Counted from the stretch's first letter, positions 1 to 8,827 are shown. The stretch is 57,669 nt of DNA from Blautia sp. An249 (GCF_002159835.1 NZ_NFJL01000022.1:1-57669); one strand, 5' to 3'. Numbers and translations are program-made. The notes: generated from the sequence alone by a model not told the origin.

Positions 1-18
1 ACATAATATCAGTTATGT
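1..18. repeat. Left inverted repeat of invertible segment A
   Basis: The sequence ACATAATATCAGTTATGT recurs as an exact reverse complement at 198-215. The site is itself a dyad: arms ACATAA and TTATGT around an asymmetric 6-bp centre (TATCAG), the usual form of a tyrosine-recombinase core site. The window begins at this site, so any extension of the repeat to the left cannot be seen. Confidence 0.85.
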
Positions 19-115
19 ATTCAATAAAATCCGGGAAATTCTATTTATTTTTGAAATGAGAGACATTTTGAATCAAAATTGGCCTAAAAAACTCCAAAAT
101 GTAAAGAACGGCATA

Positions 116-145
116 TTGACATCCTTTATTAGAAGGGTGTAACAT
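116..145 (+). promoter_or_regulatory. Promoter inside inverton A, pointing rightward
   Basis: A perfect -35 box TTGACA lies at 116-121. The best -10 candidate is TAACAT at 140-145 with an 18-bp spacer. A perfect dyad, TGTAAC-6 bp-GTTACA at 138-155, overlaps the -10 and start region and could be an operator. The -35 is convincing and the -10 is weaker. Confidence 0.55.
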
Positions 146-197
146 AATAGTTACATGAGATATTCAAGAAAAAGTGTGTTTTTCATCAATATTTACA

Positions 198-215
198 ACA
201 TAACTGATATTATGT
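198..215. repeat. Right inverted repeat of invertible segment A
   Basis: ACATAACTGATATTATGT is the exact reverse complement of positions 1-18. The stop codon of the adjacent recombinase gene (210-212) lies inside this repeat, so inversion would leave the recombinase coding sequence intact. Confidence 0.85.
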
Positions 216-1070
216 ATTCATTTTCACACAATTCATCAAATCTAATTGTTTCTGATAAATTTTACCCGTATTTGAAGTATAGATTCTTGTTACATTTAGA
301 CTTCCATGTCCCAGAAGATCGCTCAGCCCGGCTATGTCCTTTGTCACTTCATAATAATTTCTGGCAAAAAGATGGCGCAGATTATGAGGGAAAATCTTGC
401 TTCCTTCGATTCCTGTTTTTTCCTTCAGGGCTTTCATTTCCCTCCAGATGTTGCTTCGGCTTTTGGGGTGTCCATTTCTTGTAATAAAGATAGGACCGCT
501 TTGGATTCCCTGTTCCCGGGCAAACTGTAATAATTTCTCCTGTAATACTCCCGGCATGAAAATTCTTCTATACTTTCCCTTATTTGTAATTGGAATATAC
601 TTTTTACTCACATTTTCCACTGTAAAAAATCCAAGCTCACTAATCCGTATCCCCGTAGAGGCGATGGTTTCCATACATAAAGCCAGTTGTTCTTTTCCAT
701 TCTCCTCTGCCGCCTTTAAAAGTCTCCGGTACTCGTCCTGTGTCAGCTCTTTTTCGTCCTGCAGGAACAGATTTGTCTGCATTTTAATCCTTTTCACCTT
801 TAAAGAACCCAGATCCAGAAAATCCAGAAACTGGTTCAGGGCCGCAATCATAGAATTGGCGCTGTTAATGGAATACTCCTTTTGCAGCCATTCCTTATAT
901 GCCATAATCCTTTGCTTATCTACCGTCCTGTCTTCTCCCAGATAGCGAAAGAAGGTATGAATATCTGTCACATATTTTTGAATCGTTGCGCCTGCGTTCT
1001 CTCTTTCATAGAGATAACGTTTGAAATCTTCTATCCGGGTTACTTTGATTACTGCTTCCTTTTTCTGCAT
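210..1070 (-). CDS. Tyrosine recombinase (site-specific integrase), likely inverton A invertase
   Basis: A 286-aa tyrosine recombinase with an N-terminal SAM-like DNA-binding domain (about 1-95) and a C-terminal catalytic domain. The catalytic set is complete: R142 in TGIRISEL, K166 in NKGKYR, H229 and R232 in HNLRH, H255 in LLGHGS and the nucleophile Y264 in TRIYT. The start at 1070 is chosen because AGGAGG lies 10 nt upstream at 1081-1086; an upstream extension to 1121 lacks such a site. The gene ends inside the right inverted repeat of segment A. It is clearly paralogous to the recombinase at 46657-47511, which sits next to a similar repeat pair, so a local DNA-inversion role is inferred rather than phage or transposon integration. 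No excisionase or other phage gene is nearby. Confidence 0.92.
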   Translation of the reverse strand: MQKKEAVIKVTRIEDFKRYLYERENAGATIQKYVTDIHTFFRYLGEDRTVDKQRIMAYKEWLQKEYSINSANSMIAALNQFLDFLDLGSLKVKRIKMQTNLFLQDEKELTQDEYRRLLKAAEENGKEQLALCMETIASTGIRISELGFFTVENVSKKYIPITNKGKYRRIFMPGVLQEKLLQFAREQGIQSGPIFITRNGHPKSRSNIWREMKALKEKTGIEGSKIFPHNLRHLFARNYYEVTKDIAGLSDLLGHGSLNVTRIYTSNTGKIYQKQLDLMNCVKMNT

Positions 1071-1251
1071 GTCTGTCCTTCCTCCTAACCATTTGCTCAA
1101 ATAAACAGGGAACGTTTGCACGCTCCCTGTTCTTAGTTACTTTCTATATTTATATTATAACATATCCGCACTTATTATTCGTCAAATCTTATTCGATCCG
1201 AAAAGCCGCAGCTATTTCAACAAAATCAACTTCCCGTGATTACCTTTTATA

Positions 1252-1650
1252 TTATTTCGCCAGGCCATAGCACTGATACAGAATAGTAAGGATTCTCTTT
1301 TTATCCGCACCCCTTACGCCGATGGACTTTAAGTCTATATCCTCGTTCTCCATTTCCGACAAAAATTTTCTCATATCTCCCGCTATTTCCGCACATAGGC
1401 CTTGCCTTGTCTCAGGTAGAATCAACTGCGCAAGCCGAAATACATCATTTTTATGCTTTTTGATATTTTTGCTGTCCACCTGCTGGCCACTTGCTTTACG
1501 CTCCTTTAAATCCAGCCACGCTTTTGCCTTAAATGGTATCAGGCAAGTCGGATTCAGTACCGGAACACCTTCAACTATTATCTGTCCGTTCTTCAACAAC
1601 TCATAGTACGCTTCATTTAACAAAATCGCAGACAAAATTCCCTTAACCAT
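1252..1650 (-). CDS. AbiEii-like nucleotidyltransferase, apparently C-terminal part only
   Basis: A 132-aa protein containing the segment PFKAKAWLDLKERK followed by KNIKKHKNDVFRLAQL. This resembles the C-terminal half of AbiEii/AbiGii-type nucleotidyltransferase toxins. Full-length relatives are usually well over 200 aa and begin with a GS-x9-DxD nucleotidyltransferase core, which is not visible here. Its start overlaps the end of the upstream gene by 8 nt, so the two are translationally coupled, as in abiE-type regulator-toxin pairs. It may be a truncated, inactive toxin or a distinct short form. The family call rests on remembered motifs and is moderate. Confidence 0.5.
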   Translation of the reverse strand: MVKGILSAILLNEAYYELLKNGQIIVEGVPVLNPTCLIPFKAKAWLDLKERKASGQQVDSKNIKKHKNDVFRLAQLILPETRQGLCAEIAGDMRKFLSEMENEDIDLKSIGVRGADKKRILTILYQCYGLAK

Positions 1651-2581
1651 TCTCTTGTAATTCTCCTTCCACCAGTTCTTCTACCGCTTCCTCAATTCTT
1701 TCATCAGGGTTATCTTGGAAAGACAATGCTAGAGAAAGATTATCAACGATACTGTCCTTAGAAAATATCTTCGGGTCATATGCCCAAAGTTCAAGCCTGA
1801 CCTGCTTTGCCGGGTCAACCAGCTCATCACTCAACAGTTTTTTATCAAAATTTCTATCACTCACTGCATATGTGATAACTTTTCCTGGATTTAACATGGT
1901 TTTCTCAGCAAGCGCAGTTTCTCCCGCATATACCATATCGGAAGTAACCTGCGATTTGTCCATATATCCTGCCTTACGAACCGGCGTTGATAGATACTGC
2001 TTTGCTTTTTGGAATAACTCTGCCCTTCTATATTTTGACTTGATGACTTTATTTACACCTTCTTTTGCCACGAAGAACAAATCAGTGTTTTCTAACTGCC
2101 GCACAGCTCTTGTCATTGTCATTGCAGTAAACGGGAGCATTTTGGATGCTTCGGAAATATACAGCCTTTTTTTCCTGCTGTACAAATAAAACAAAAACAA
2201 CTGCTGCGTAGAAAAAACAAATTTCTCTGCTTTCTTTTCTGGTTCTTTCTCACCTGTCAGCATTGTCCCGATAAAAGGAAGAAAAACCTGCTTCTCTGTG
2301 ATGAACGGGATAAGGTTCTCTATCAGACTTCTTTTCCGATAAGCGGATACAGTTCTAAGTTCAAGGACGACAGGAACGTTATCCACTTCCTGAATTTTCG
2401 CTATCTGCTTTTTTAACGCAGGAAGCGTAACCAGTTCTTCCACTGGTTTTACAATAAGGCAACGCTTCTCGGCAATATAGGCAATACAGAAGTCGTAACT
2501 TCCTGCAATATACAGCGGCAGAGAATCTTGCTTATCCCATGTCTCATATCTTATGGGAATGCCAAATACACTTTCACGCAT
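1643..2581 (-). CDS. AbiEi/MarR-like winged-helix regulator, putative antitoxin
   Basis: A 312-aa soluble protein. The stretch at about residues 125-185 (FLFYLYSRKK...SEASKMLPFTAMTMTRAVRQLE) reads as a winged helix-turn-helix. Similar proteins are often annotated as MarR-family regulators encoded just before an AbiEii-type nucleotidyltransferase. Here it overlaps that downstream gene by 8 nt. Nested dyads immediately upstream (2600-2656) suit autoregulation, which is known for AbiEi antitoxins. A role as type IV antitoxin is inference from this pairing. Start ATG at 2581 has a modest AAAGGAAAG upstream. Confidence 0.55.
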   Translation of the reverse strand: MRESVFGIPIRYETWDKQDSLPLYIAGSYDFCIAYIAEKRCLIVKPVEELVTLPALKKQIAKIQEVDNVPVVLELRTVSAYRKRSLIENLIPFITEKQVFLPFIGTMLTGEKEPEKKAEKFVFSTQQLFLFYLYSRKKRLYISEASKMLPFTAMTMTRAVRQLENTDLFFVAKEGVNKVIKSKYRRAELFQKAKQYLSTPVRKAGYMDKSQVTSDMVYAGETALAEKTMLNPGKVITYAVSDRNFDKKLLSDELVDPAKQVRLELWAYDPKIFSKDSIVDNLSLALSFQDNPDERIEEAVEELVEGELQENG

Positions 2582-2599
2582 ATTTTACCACTTTCCTTT

Positions 2600-2656
2600 T
2601 AACTTAATTTATTCCATTTTAACTTTTACAATGTTAAAAATCAAGTTTTTAAGTTA
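2600..2656. promoter_or_regulatory. Nested dyad operator upstream of the AbiE-like pair
   Basis: Two concentric perfect inverted repeats are present: outer TAACTTAA (2600-2607) with TTAAGTTA (2649-2656), and inner TTTTAAC (2617-2623) with GTTAAAA (2633-2639). They sit directly upstream of the 1643-2581 gene. Such paired dyads suit binding of a dimeric autoregulator. No assay supports this. Confidence 0.5.
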
Positions 2657-2682
2657 AATTATATTCACGTACCTTTGCACAG

Positions 2683-2716
2683 AAAAACCGCCGTACAGGT
2701 TTTCCTATACGACGGC
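2683..2716 (-). terminator. Rho-independent terminator of the DUF1016 gene
   Basis: Read on the minus strand, a stem of about 8 bp with one mismatch (CCGTCGTA with TACGGCGG) closes a loop and is followed by TTTTTC. It lies about 45 nt downstream of the stop codon at 2758. Confidence 0.75.
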
Positions 2717-2757
2717 AGCTTTCATTTGCCAAATAACCGGACAAATCGAGAAAAAGG

Positions 2758-3891
2758 CTATTGGTTTTGTTCATTTATATTTTTCTTTTCCTGCTGTAAA
2801 TAAAAGATTGCTTTTTGTGTTTCGATTTCTGCCCTCAGTTCTTCTTCTGTCGGCAGGTATAATTTATACTTTGAAGCAAACAACTGCTCATTCCCGTTTA
2901 GCACGGAATATCTTGCAATATCCTCATCGGTATCTGAGCAAAGGACGATACCTATAGTTGGATTATCACCTTCACTGCGTTTGAGCTCATCATACATACG
3001 GATATACATATCCATCTGCCCCACATCCTGATGTGTAATCTTTTCTGTTTTCAAATCAATCAGCACAAAGCATTTGAGGATATAGTTATAAAACACAAGG
3101 TCGATATAATAATCCTGCTTTTCCGTTTGTATATGCTGTTGCCTTGCCACAAAGGCATATCCCTTTCCAAGTTCCATCAAAAATTTCTGCAAATTAGAAA
3201 GGATACTTTTCTCAAGGTCGCTTTCCGTAAAATCGGTATTTGAGGACAATCCCAAAAACTCTGTGATAATAGGATTTTTAATAAACTCCAGCTTATCATT
3301 CTGATATTGGGATGTTACATCCTGCATTTCACGCTCTACCAGTTCTTTCTTTTGCGTCTGAAGCATACGGTAATAATACTGAGACGAAACATTTCTCTGT
3401 AATGTACGGACACTCCAAGTCTGCTCAAATGCTTCTTTCTCATACCAGGCACGGGCCTGACTGTCCTTAACTTGCAGCAATACGGCATAATGCGACCATG
3501 ACAGCAATCGTGCTGATTTTCCAGACGCTGTCTGGAAAATCTCAGGATATATCTTAAAAAAAGAATAGAAATTATACAAGTTTGATTTTGTGAAGCCTTT
3601 CCCGTATTCAGCAGTAAGTTCTTTTGCTAATCTTTTGATTATTTCAGCGCCATACTCAGCTCTGTTCTCGCCTTGTAATTCTTCCTCCGCAATGCGGTAA
3701 CCAATCAGCCAGTTCCTTTGCACAAGCGCTGTGTTGACTGCCTGATGCGCTGCTTTCTGGGAGGACTCAATAATAGAACACATATCCTTAAGTATGTCAT
3801 TGGTTTTCTCAAAATTATCCATAAGGCTATTATTTCCGCTGTTTACCAACTTATTCTCCACTTGAACCACTTCCTTATTCGCTTTCCGCAT
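2758..3891 (-). CDS. PDDEXK nuclease domain protein, DUF1016/YhcG family
   Basis: A 377-aa protein matching the DUF1016 (YhcG) pattern. A helical N-terminal half (about 30-190) contains RNWLIGYRI and YNFYSFFKIYPEI, and a C-terminal PD-(D/E)XK nuclease fold follows. Nuclease residues are visible in YYIDLVFYN and FVLIDLKTEKI, giving the D and DLK elements. Homologs are widespread in accessory regions and often lie near restriction or toxin-antitoxin genes; the function is not well established. Here it sits beside an AbiE-like pair but has its own terminator. The ribosome site before 3891 is weak, and an internal ATG at 3822 is an alternative start. Confidence 0.85.
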   Translation of the reverse strand: MRKANKEVVQVENKLVNSGNNSLMDNFEKTNDILKDMCSIIESSQKAAHQAVNTALVQRNWLIGYRIAEEELQGENRAEYGAEIIKRLAKELTAEYGKGFTKSNLYNFYSFFKIYPEIFQTASGKSARLLSWSHYAVLLQVKDSQARAWYEKEAFEQTWSVRTLQRNVSSQYYYRMLQTQKKELVEREMQDVTSQYQNDKLEFIKNPIITEFLGLSSNTDFTESDLEKSILSNLQKFLMELGKGYAFVARQQHIQTEKQDYYIDLVFYNYILKCFVLIDLKTEKITHQDVGQMDMYIRMYDELKRSEGDNPTIGIVLCSDTDEDIARYSVLNGNEQLFASKYKLYLPTEEELRAEIETQKAIFYLQQEKKNINEQNQ

Positions 3892-3907
3892 TCAACCTAT
3901 TTCTTCA

Positions 3908-3950
3908 CAAAAAGGACACCTCTCTAAAATTTCTTTTAGAGAAATGTCCC
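3908..3950 (-). terminator. Terminator of the greA-lysS operon
   Basis: A long stem (GGACATTTCTCTAAAA with TTTTAGAGAGGTGTCC on the minus strand, few mismatches, very short loop) is followed by TTTTTG. It begins about 8 nt after the lysS stop codon. Confidence 0.85.
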
Positions 3951-3957
3951 TATAGTT

Positions 3958-5889
3958 TTAATATAACTTCGCACCAGCCGGAATCCTGTCATCTACCATC
4001 AGAAGATTTAATCCTTCCCGTCCGTCTTCCTCATGGACTGCTGAAATCAGCATACCGCAGGAATCAATTCCCATCATCTTTCTGGGCGGCAGGTTTACGA
4101 TAGCGATACAGGTCTTTCCAACCAGTTCTTCCGGCTCATAATACTCATGAATTCCGCTTAAGATCACCCGGTCTGTATCGGTTCCGTCATCCAGAACGAA
4201 TTTCAGAAGTTTTTTACTCTTCGGAACTGCCTCACATGCTTTTACCTTCACTGCACGAAAATCTGACTTACTGAAGGTATCAAAATCAACCATCTCCTCA
4301 AAGAGCGGCTCAACTTTTACCTTGGAAAAGTCCACCTTCACAGTCGGTTCTGCGTCTTTTGCAGAAGCGGTAAATGTTGCCTTTGCCCCGCTCTTATCCC
4401 CGTCAATGCTCTTCATTGTGGGGAACAGCAGCACGTCACGGATTGCCGCAGAGTTGGTAAATAGCATACACATCCGGTCAATACCGTATCCGATACCGCC
4501 GGTTGGAGGCATACCGATTTCCAGAGCATTCAGGAAATCTTCGTCAGTATGGTTTGCTTCTTCATCACCCTGGGCGAACTGCTCTTCCTGGGCTTTGAAA
4601 CGTTCTCTCTGATCAATGGGGTCGTTTAACTCGGAGTAGGCATTTGCCATCTCCCAGCCGTTCATAAAGAACTCAAAACGTTCCACATAATCGGGATTGT
4701 CCGGTTTTCTCTTGGTAAGAGGTGAGATTTCCACCGGATGATCCATAACAAAGGTAGGCTGAACCATATGTTCTTCTGCAAACTCCTCAAAGAACAGATT
4801 CAGAATGTCGCCTTTCTTATGACGCTCTTCAAATTCCACATGATGTTCTCTGGCTGCAGCGCGGGCTTCTTCCAGAGTATGAATTTCATTAAAGTCTACG
4901 CCGGAGTACTTCTTAACGGCATCTACCATGGTAATCCGCTCAAAGGGTTTGCCCAGATCCATCTCAATTCCATTATATTCAAATTTCGTGGTTCCTAAAA
5001 CTTCCTGAGCCACGTAACGATACAGATTTTCCGTTAAGTCCATCATCCCGTTGTAATCCGTATAGGCCTGATACAGTTCCATCAGGGTAAATTCCGGATT
5101 GTGTCTGGTATCCAGACCTTCATTACGGAATACACGGCCAATCTCATAGACCTTTTCCATACCGCCTACGATCAGACGTTTCAGATAAAGTTCCAGAGAA
5201 ATGCGCAGTTTCAAATCTTCGTTTAACGCGTTGAAATGTGTTTCAAAGGGACGGGCAGCCGCTCCGCCGGCATTGGATACCAGCATAGGAGTTTCCACTT
5301 CCATGAATCCCTGGCCATCCAGGAATCTGCGGATGCTGCTGATAATTTTAGAACGTTTAATAAACGTATCCTTTACTTCCGGATTCATAATCAAATCCAC
5401 ATATCTCTGACGGTAGCGAAGATCCGTATTGGTCAGTCCGTGATACTTCTCCGGAAGAATCTGAAGGCTCTTGGAAAGAAGAGTCACTTCTTCCGCATGA
5501 ATAGAGATTTCTCCCATTTTCGTACGGAAAACTTCTCCTCTAATTCCCACAATATCGCCTATATCCAGTTTCTTAAAGTCTTTATAGGCTTCTTCTCCCA
5601 GGCAGTCCCTGGCCACATAAGACTGGATCTGTCCCTGTAAATCCTGAACATGACAAAAGGAAGCCTTTCCCATAACACGTTTGGACATCACTCTTCCTGC
5701 AACCGTTACGGTTTTCCCTTCCAGATCCTGGAATTTCTCTTTAATTTCCTCACTGTGGTGAGATACCTCATATTTCATAATTTCAAAGGGATTCCTGCCG
5801 TTTGCCTGCAGTTCTGCAAGTTTTTCACGGCGAACCTTTAAAAGCTGATTTACATCCTGCTGCTTCGGCTGCTGATTCTGCTGTGCCAA
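3958..5889 (-). CDS. lysS: Lysyl-tRNA synthetase, class II, with C-terminal tRNA-binding domain
   Basis: A 643-aa LysRS, compared with about 490-500 aa for the typical bacterial enzyme. Residues about 60-150 form the OB-fold anticodon-binding domain, and about 165-505 the class II catalytic core with [15 protein letters not shown] (motif 1 region), [15 protein letters not shown] (motif 2) and [12 protein letters not shown] (motif 3). The extra segment from about 530 ([18 protein letters not shown] ... [12 protein letters not shown]) resembles the EMAPII/Trbp111 OB-fold found at the MetRS C-terminus, which increases general tRNA affinity. The enzyme charges tRNA-Lys with lysine in the cytoplasm. 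It follows greA with a 26-nt gap in an apparent two-gene operon. Confidence 0.96.
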   Translation of the reverse strand: MAQQNQQPKQQDVNQLLKVRREKLAELQANGRNPFEIMKYEVSHHSEEIKEKFQDLEGKTVTVAGRVMSKRVMGKASFCHVQDLQGQIQSYVARDCLGEEAYKDFKKLDIGDIVGIRGEVFRTKMGEISIHAEEVTLLSKSLQILPEKYHGLTNTDLRYRQRYVDLIMNPEVKDTFIKRSKIISSIRRFLDGQGFMEVETPMLVSNAGGAAARPFETHFNALNEDLKLRISLELYLKRLIVGGMEKVYEIGRVFRNEGLDTRHNPEFTLMELYQAYTDYNGMMDLTENLYRYVAQEVLGTTKFEYNGIEMDLGKPFERITMVDAVKKYSGVDFNEIHTLEEARAAAREHHVEFEERHKKGDILNLFFEEFAEEHMVQPTFVMDHPVEISPLTKRKPDNPDYVERFEFFMNGWEMANAYSELNDPIDQRERFKAQEEQFAQGDEEANHTDEDFLNALEIGMPPTGGIGYGIDRMCMLFTNSAAIRDVLLFPTMKSIDGDKSGAKATFTASAKDAEPTVKVDFSKVKVEPLFEEMVDFDTFSKSDFRAVKVKACEAVPKSKKLLKFVLDDGTDTDRVILSGIHEYYEPEELVGKTCIAIVNLPPRKMMGIDSCGMLISAVHEEDGREGLNLLMVDDRIPAGAKLY

Positions 5890-5915
5890 TGCGATTGCCT
5901 CCTTACGTTATATTT

Positions 5916-6398
5916 TTATACGTTTCTCTGAATTTTCAGTACTTTGTATTCCATAATGCCGGACGGCATTTCCACTTTTACAATATCTCCCTTTTCTGCG
6001 CCGATCAGGGCTTTTCCCACCGGAGATTCATTGGAAATCTTGCCTTCCAGACTGTTTGCTTCTGTAGAACCTACAATTTTAAACTCAATATCCTCATCGT
6101 ATTCAAAGTCGTGAACTTTCACTTTACATCCCACATTGATTTTCTTTAAATCCACTTCGTCTTCTACAACGACTTCTGCATTTTTCAGGATTTTTTCGAT
6201 TTCTTCAATACGGGCTTCAATGTCTCTTTGCTCATCTTTAGCTGCATCGTACTCTGCATTCTCAGATAAGTCTCCCTGTTCTCTGGCCTCTTTAATCTTT
6301 TCGGCCACTTCTTTTCTCTTAACAACCTTCAAATCATGAAGTTCTTCTTCCAGTTTTTTCAAACCCGCGTATGTCAGTAAGTTTTTCTTTTCTTCCAT
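5916..6398 (-). CDS. greA: Transcription elongation factor GreA
   Basis: A 160-aa protein with an N-terminal antiparallel coiled coil (about 8-75, TYAGLKKLEEELHDLK and GDLSENAEYDAAKDEQ) and a C-terminal FKBP-like domain with the GKALIGAEKGDIV signature. GreA stimulates transcript cleavage by backtracked RNA polymerase; the acidic tip residues lie in the LSENAEYD loop. It is first in a greA-lysS operon with a consensus promoter at 6458-6486. Confidence 0.97.
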   Translation of the reverse strand: MEEKKNLLTYAGLKKLEEELHDLKVVKRKEVAEKIKEAREQGDLSENAEYDAAKDEQRDIEARIEEIEKILKNAEVVVEDEVDLKKINVGCKVKVHDFEYDEDIEFKIVGSTEANSLEGKISNESPVGKALIGAEKGDIVKVEMPSGIMEYKVLKIQRNV

Positions 6399-6457
6399 TA
6401 TACCTTACTCCCTTCACATCCTATTACAAGAAGGCATATTCCTTCACAATGCCCTGT

Positions 6458-6486
6458 ATTATATCGAATATAACAGAAATTGTCAA
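6458..6486 (-). promoter_or_regulatory. Consensus sigma-A promoter for greA-lysS
   Basis: On the minus strand TTGACA (6481-6486) and TATAAT (6458-6463) are separated by exactly 17 bp, matching consensus at every position. It lies about 60 nt upstream of greA and starts within a few bases of the neighbouring acyltransferase stop codon. Confidence 0.92.
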
Positions 6487-6491
6487 TATTC

Positions 6492-7556
6492 TTATTGCTC
6501 CGTTTCCTTTTTATACAGCCACGGATATTCCCCTTTCATCAGGCGGTTCAGGGGCTTCGCCAGAAAGTCCGGAGACAATACAAATACCAGAAGAACGGCC
6601 AGTACAATCAGTCCCCATTTTGTCACATAGCTCTGTATTACAGGAAAAGCGCCTGTGTTAATTAAGATGTCTACTAATAATATGTGTATCAGGTAGATCG
6701 TAACACAGTTTGTTCCCACTCTGGTGAAAAAGGCTTTTCCTCTGGGAACAGCCAGCAAAATGACCCAGACCAGAAGCGTTCCTATAATATAAAAGCCCGC
6801 TCTGTGTAAAAGTCCTTCCGGGTTTGTTAAATTCATTGCGTCATAAGACCGTTTCGATGTCAGCACCTGCCCCCGGATTCCATCCTGCAGATAAACAACT
6901 GCAATTAAGGCAAGGACTGCCACAGCCCGGCAGACATTCTGCAGCCACATCTTCTGTGATAGTCTTTCCAGAACCTTCGTTTTATTTGCATAATATCCCA
7001 TCATATAAAAAGGAGCAAATACAAAAATTCTGGATAAAGACATAAACTCTCCTACACTTCGATCAATTCCCATGATCAGACCCAGGGCATATAAGCCCGC
7101 AAATAAAATCCAGGGCTTTATCAGATCCATCAGAGGCAAAAGCAAAAGGTAAAAGAAGATGGCTACTAAATACCATAGTCCAAACTTAGGATAGAACAAA
7201 GAAATTTTACAGTCTGTTCCTAAAAATACCCGCTCTACAAAAATGAAGAGCACCTGGCTGATGCAATAGAGCATCAGGATTCCCATACATTTCTTTGCAT
7301 TTCTCTGAGGTTTTGCAAAATATCCGCTCAGAAAAAGAAAGGCCGGCATGTGGAAAAAATATACATATTTCCATAATCCGGTAAATACTCCGGTTGTCTG
7401 CGTAAAATGAGTAATTACAACCAGAGTAATCATCAGGAAACGGGCATTGTCAATGTAGCAGTTTCTTCGTCCTTCCATCTGTATGGAACTGTCGTAAATC
7501 TTCGTACGGGCCAGGAAACCCATCAAACCGTTCACTGGTTTCTTTTCCTCATTCAT
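6492..7556 (-). CDS. Membrane acyltransferase (acyltransferase-3 / fucose 4-O-acetylase-like)
   Basis: A 354-aa polytopic membrane protein with about ten hydrophobic helices. The start of the conserved region, RNCYIDNARFLMITLVVITHF, and the following FFHMPAFLFLSGYFAK are typical of acyltransferase-3 proteins that O-acetylate surface polysaccharides; the HF histidine is the presumed catalytic residue. The substrate is not deducible. It stands alone between the rplA terminator and the greA promoter. Confidence 0.85.
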   Translation of the reverse strand: MNEEKKPVNGLMGFLARTKIYDSSIQMEGRRNCYIDNARFLMITLVVITHFTQTTGVFTGLWKYVYFFHMPAFLFLSGYFAKPQRNAKKCMGILMLYCISQVLFIFVERVFLGTDCKISLFYPKFGLWYLVAIFFYLLLLPLMDLIKPWILFAGLYALGLIMGIDRSVGEFMSLSRIFVFAPFYMMGYYANKTKVLERLSQKMWLQNVCRAVAVLALIAVVYLQDGIRGQVLTSKRSYDAMNLTNPEGLLHRAGFYIIGTLLVWVILLAVPRGKAFFTRVGTNCVTIYLIHILLVDILINTGAFPVIQSYVTKWGLIVLAVLLVFVLSPDFLAKPLNRLMKGEYPWLYKKETEQ

Positions 7557-7584
7557 ATTTTTTCTATTCCCTCTTCAAAATAAT

Positions 7585-7634
7585 AGAAAAAGGACATCTC
7601 AGTCACATAGTAAATTATGGGAATGGGATGTCCT
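7585..7634 (-). terminator. Terminator of the rpmG-secE-nusG-rplK-rplA operon
   Basis: On the minus strand AGGACATCCC pairs with GAGATGTCCT around a loop of about 24 nt, followed by TTTTTC. It lies just after the rplA stop codon at 7657. Confidence 0.75.
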
Positions 7635-7656
7635 CTGGTTTTACGATAAAATATAT

Positions 7657-8349
7657 TTATGCTAATTTTAACGGATTAATTTTAACACCAGGTCCCATTG
7701 TCGGAGCGATGGTCACACTCTTTAAATACTGACCTTTCAGCGTACTTGGTTTTGCCTTTAAAATAGCATCCATCAGCGTCTGGAAGTTGTCCGCTAACTG
7801 CTCCTCTGTGAAAGAAGCTTTTCCGATTGGCACGTGAATAATGTTTGTTTTGTCAAGACGGTACTCAATTTTACCGGCTTTGATTTCATTAACCGCTTTT
7901 GTTACATCCATGGTAACGGTTCCGGCTTTCGGGTTCGGCATTAAACCTTTCGGTCCCAGTACACGTCCCAGACGTCCTACAACGCCCATCATGTCCGGTG
8001 TAGCAACAACTACGTCGAAATCTAACCATCCTTCGTTCTGGATCTTCGGAATCAGCTCTTCTGCACCGACGAATTCAGCACCTGCTGCCTTTGCTTCTTC
8101 TGCCTTAGCGTCTTTTGCAAATACAAGAACGCGAACCTGTTTTCCGGTTCCGTGAGGCAGTACAACAGCGCCACGGATCTGCTGATCTGCATGACGTCCG
8201 TCGCATCCTGTACGGATATGAGCTTCGATTGTCTCATCGAATTTAGCAACTGCTGTTTTCTTTACTAAGCTGATTGCATCAGCGGTTTCATATAATGTTG
8301 TACGGTCTACTGCTTTCGCAGCTTCCACGTATTTCTTTCCTCGTTTCAT
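7657..8349 (-). CDS. rplA: 50S ribosomal protein L1
   Basis: A 230-aa L1, full length for the family. Characteristic segments are [48 protein letters not shown] and [15 protein letters not shown]1 binds 23S rRNA at the L1 stalk and takes part in tRNA exit. The ribosome site AGGAGG lies just upstream of ATG 8349. It directly follows rplK and ends the operon. Confidence 0.98.
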   Translation of the reverse strand: MKRGKKYVEAAKAVDRTTLYETADAISLVKKTAVAKFDETIEAHIRTGCDGRHADQQIRGAVVLPHGTGKQVRVLVFAKDAKAEEAKAAGAEFVGAEELIPKIQNEGWLDFDVVVATPDMMGVVGRLGRVLGPKGLMPNPKAGTVTMDVTKAVNEIKAGKIEYRLDKTNIIHVPIGKASFTEEQLADNFQTLMDAILKAKPSTLKGQYLKSVTIAPTMGPGVKINPLKLA

Positions 8350-8401
8350 ATTCTATAACCTCCTGTGGTAATTGCGGGAATATCCCTCCCACTTCTATTT
8401 A

Positions 8402-8827
8402 TTAATCTTCTACTGTGATACCCATGCTTCTTGCTGTACCAGCAATCATGCTCATTGCTGCTTCCAGAGTAGCTGCATTTAAGTCTTTCATCTTTAATTC
8501 AGCGATTTCCTGGATCTGAGCTTTTGTCACCTTCGCAACCTTTGTCTTATTCGGAACGCCTGAACCGGATTTGATGTTGCAGGCCTTCTTAAGCAGAACT
8601 GCTGCCGGCGGGGTCTTGGTTATGAAGCTGAAACTTCTGTCAGCATAAACAGTGATTACTACAGGGATAATCAGATCTCCCTGATCGGCTGTTCTTGCGT
8701 TGAATTCCTTTGTAAACTGTACGATGTTTACACCATGCTGTCCAAGAGCAGGACCAACTGGCGGAGCTGGTGTTGCCTTTCCAGCAGGAATCTGTAATTT
8801 AATATATCCTTCTACTTTCTTTGCCAT
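8402..8827 (-). CDS. rplK: 50S ribosomal protein L11
   Basis: A 141-aa L11 with [22 protein letters not shown] and the C-terminal rRNA-binding part ending [13 protein letters not shown]11 forms the GTPase-associated centre with 23S rRNA. ATG 8827 is chosen because AGGAGG precedes it by 8 nt; a GTG 9 nt further upstream would fall too close to that site. Order nusG-rplK-rplA is the standard bacterial arrangement. Confidence 0.98.
   Translation of the reverse strand: MAKKVEGYIKLQIPAGKATPAPPVGPALGQHGVNIVQFTKEFNARTADQGDLIIPVVITVYADRSFSFITKTPPAAVLLKKACNIKSGSGVPNKTKVAKVTKAQIQEIAELKMKDLNAATLEAAMSMIAGTARSMGITVED

Larger units (their letters stand above)
1..215. other. Putative invertible promoter segment (inverton A)
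   Basis: Perfect 18-bp inverted repeats enclose 179 bp of AT-rich DNA containing a promoter-like sequence. A tyrosine recombinase gene ends inside the right repeat. The arrangement matches that at 46451-46642: recombinase on the minus strand, invertible promoter, then presumably a minus-strand operon, which here lies beyond the left edge. In the sequenced orientation the promoter points right, away from the predicted target, so the target would be OFF. The controlled operon is unknown. Confidence 0.75.

Noticed and set aside
155..945. Plus-strand open frames opposite the left recombinase
   Set aside because: They lie antisense to a recombinase with a complete catalytic set, have no good ribosome site and no recognisable protein features. 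The OFF-state promoter may transcribe this strand, but coding is unlikely.
210..1070. Phage or integrative element integrase
   Set aside because: There are no phage, excisionase or conjugation genes nearby and the gene ends in an inverted repeat enclosing a promoter, which fits a DNA invertase better.
5890..6457. T-box riboswitch upstream of lysS or greA
   Set aside because: The greA-lysS gap is 26 nt and the greA leader only about 50 nt; no T-box or terminator-antiterminator pair is visible.
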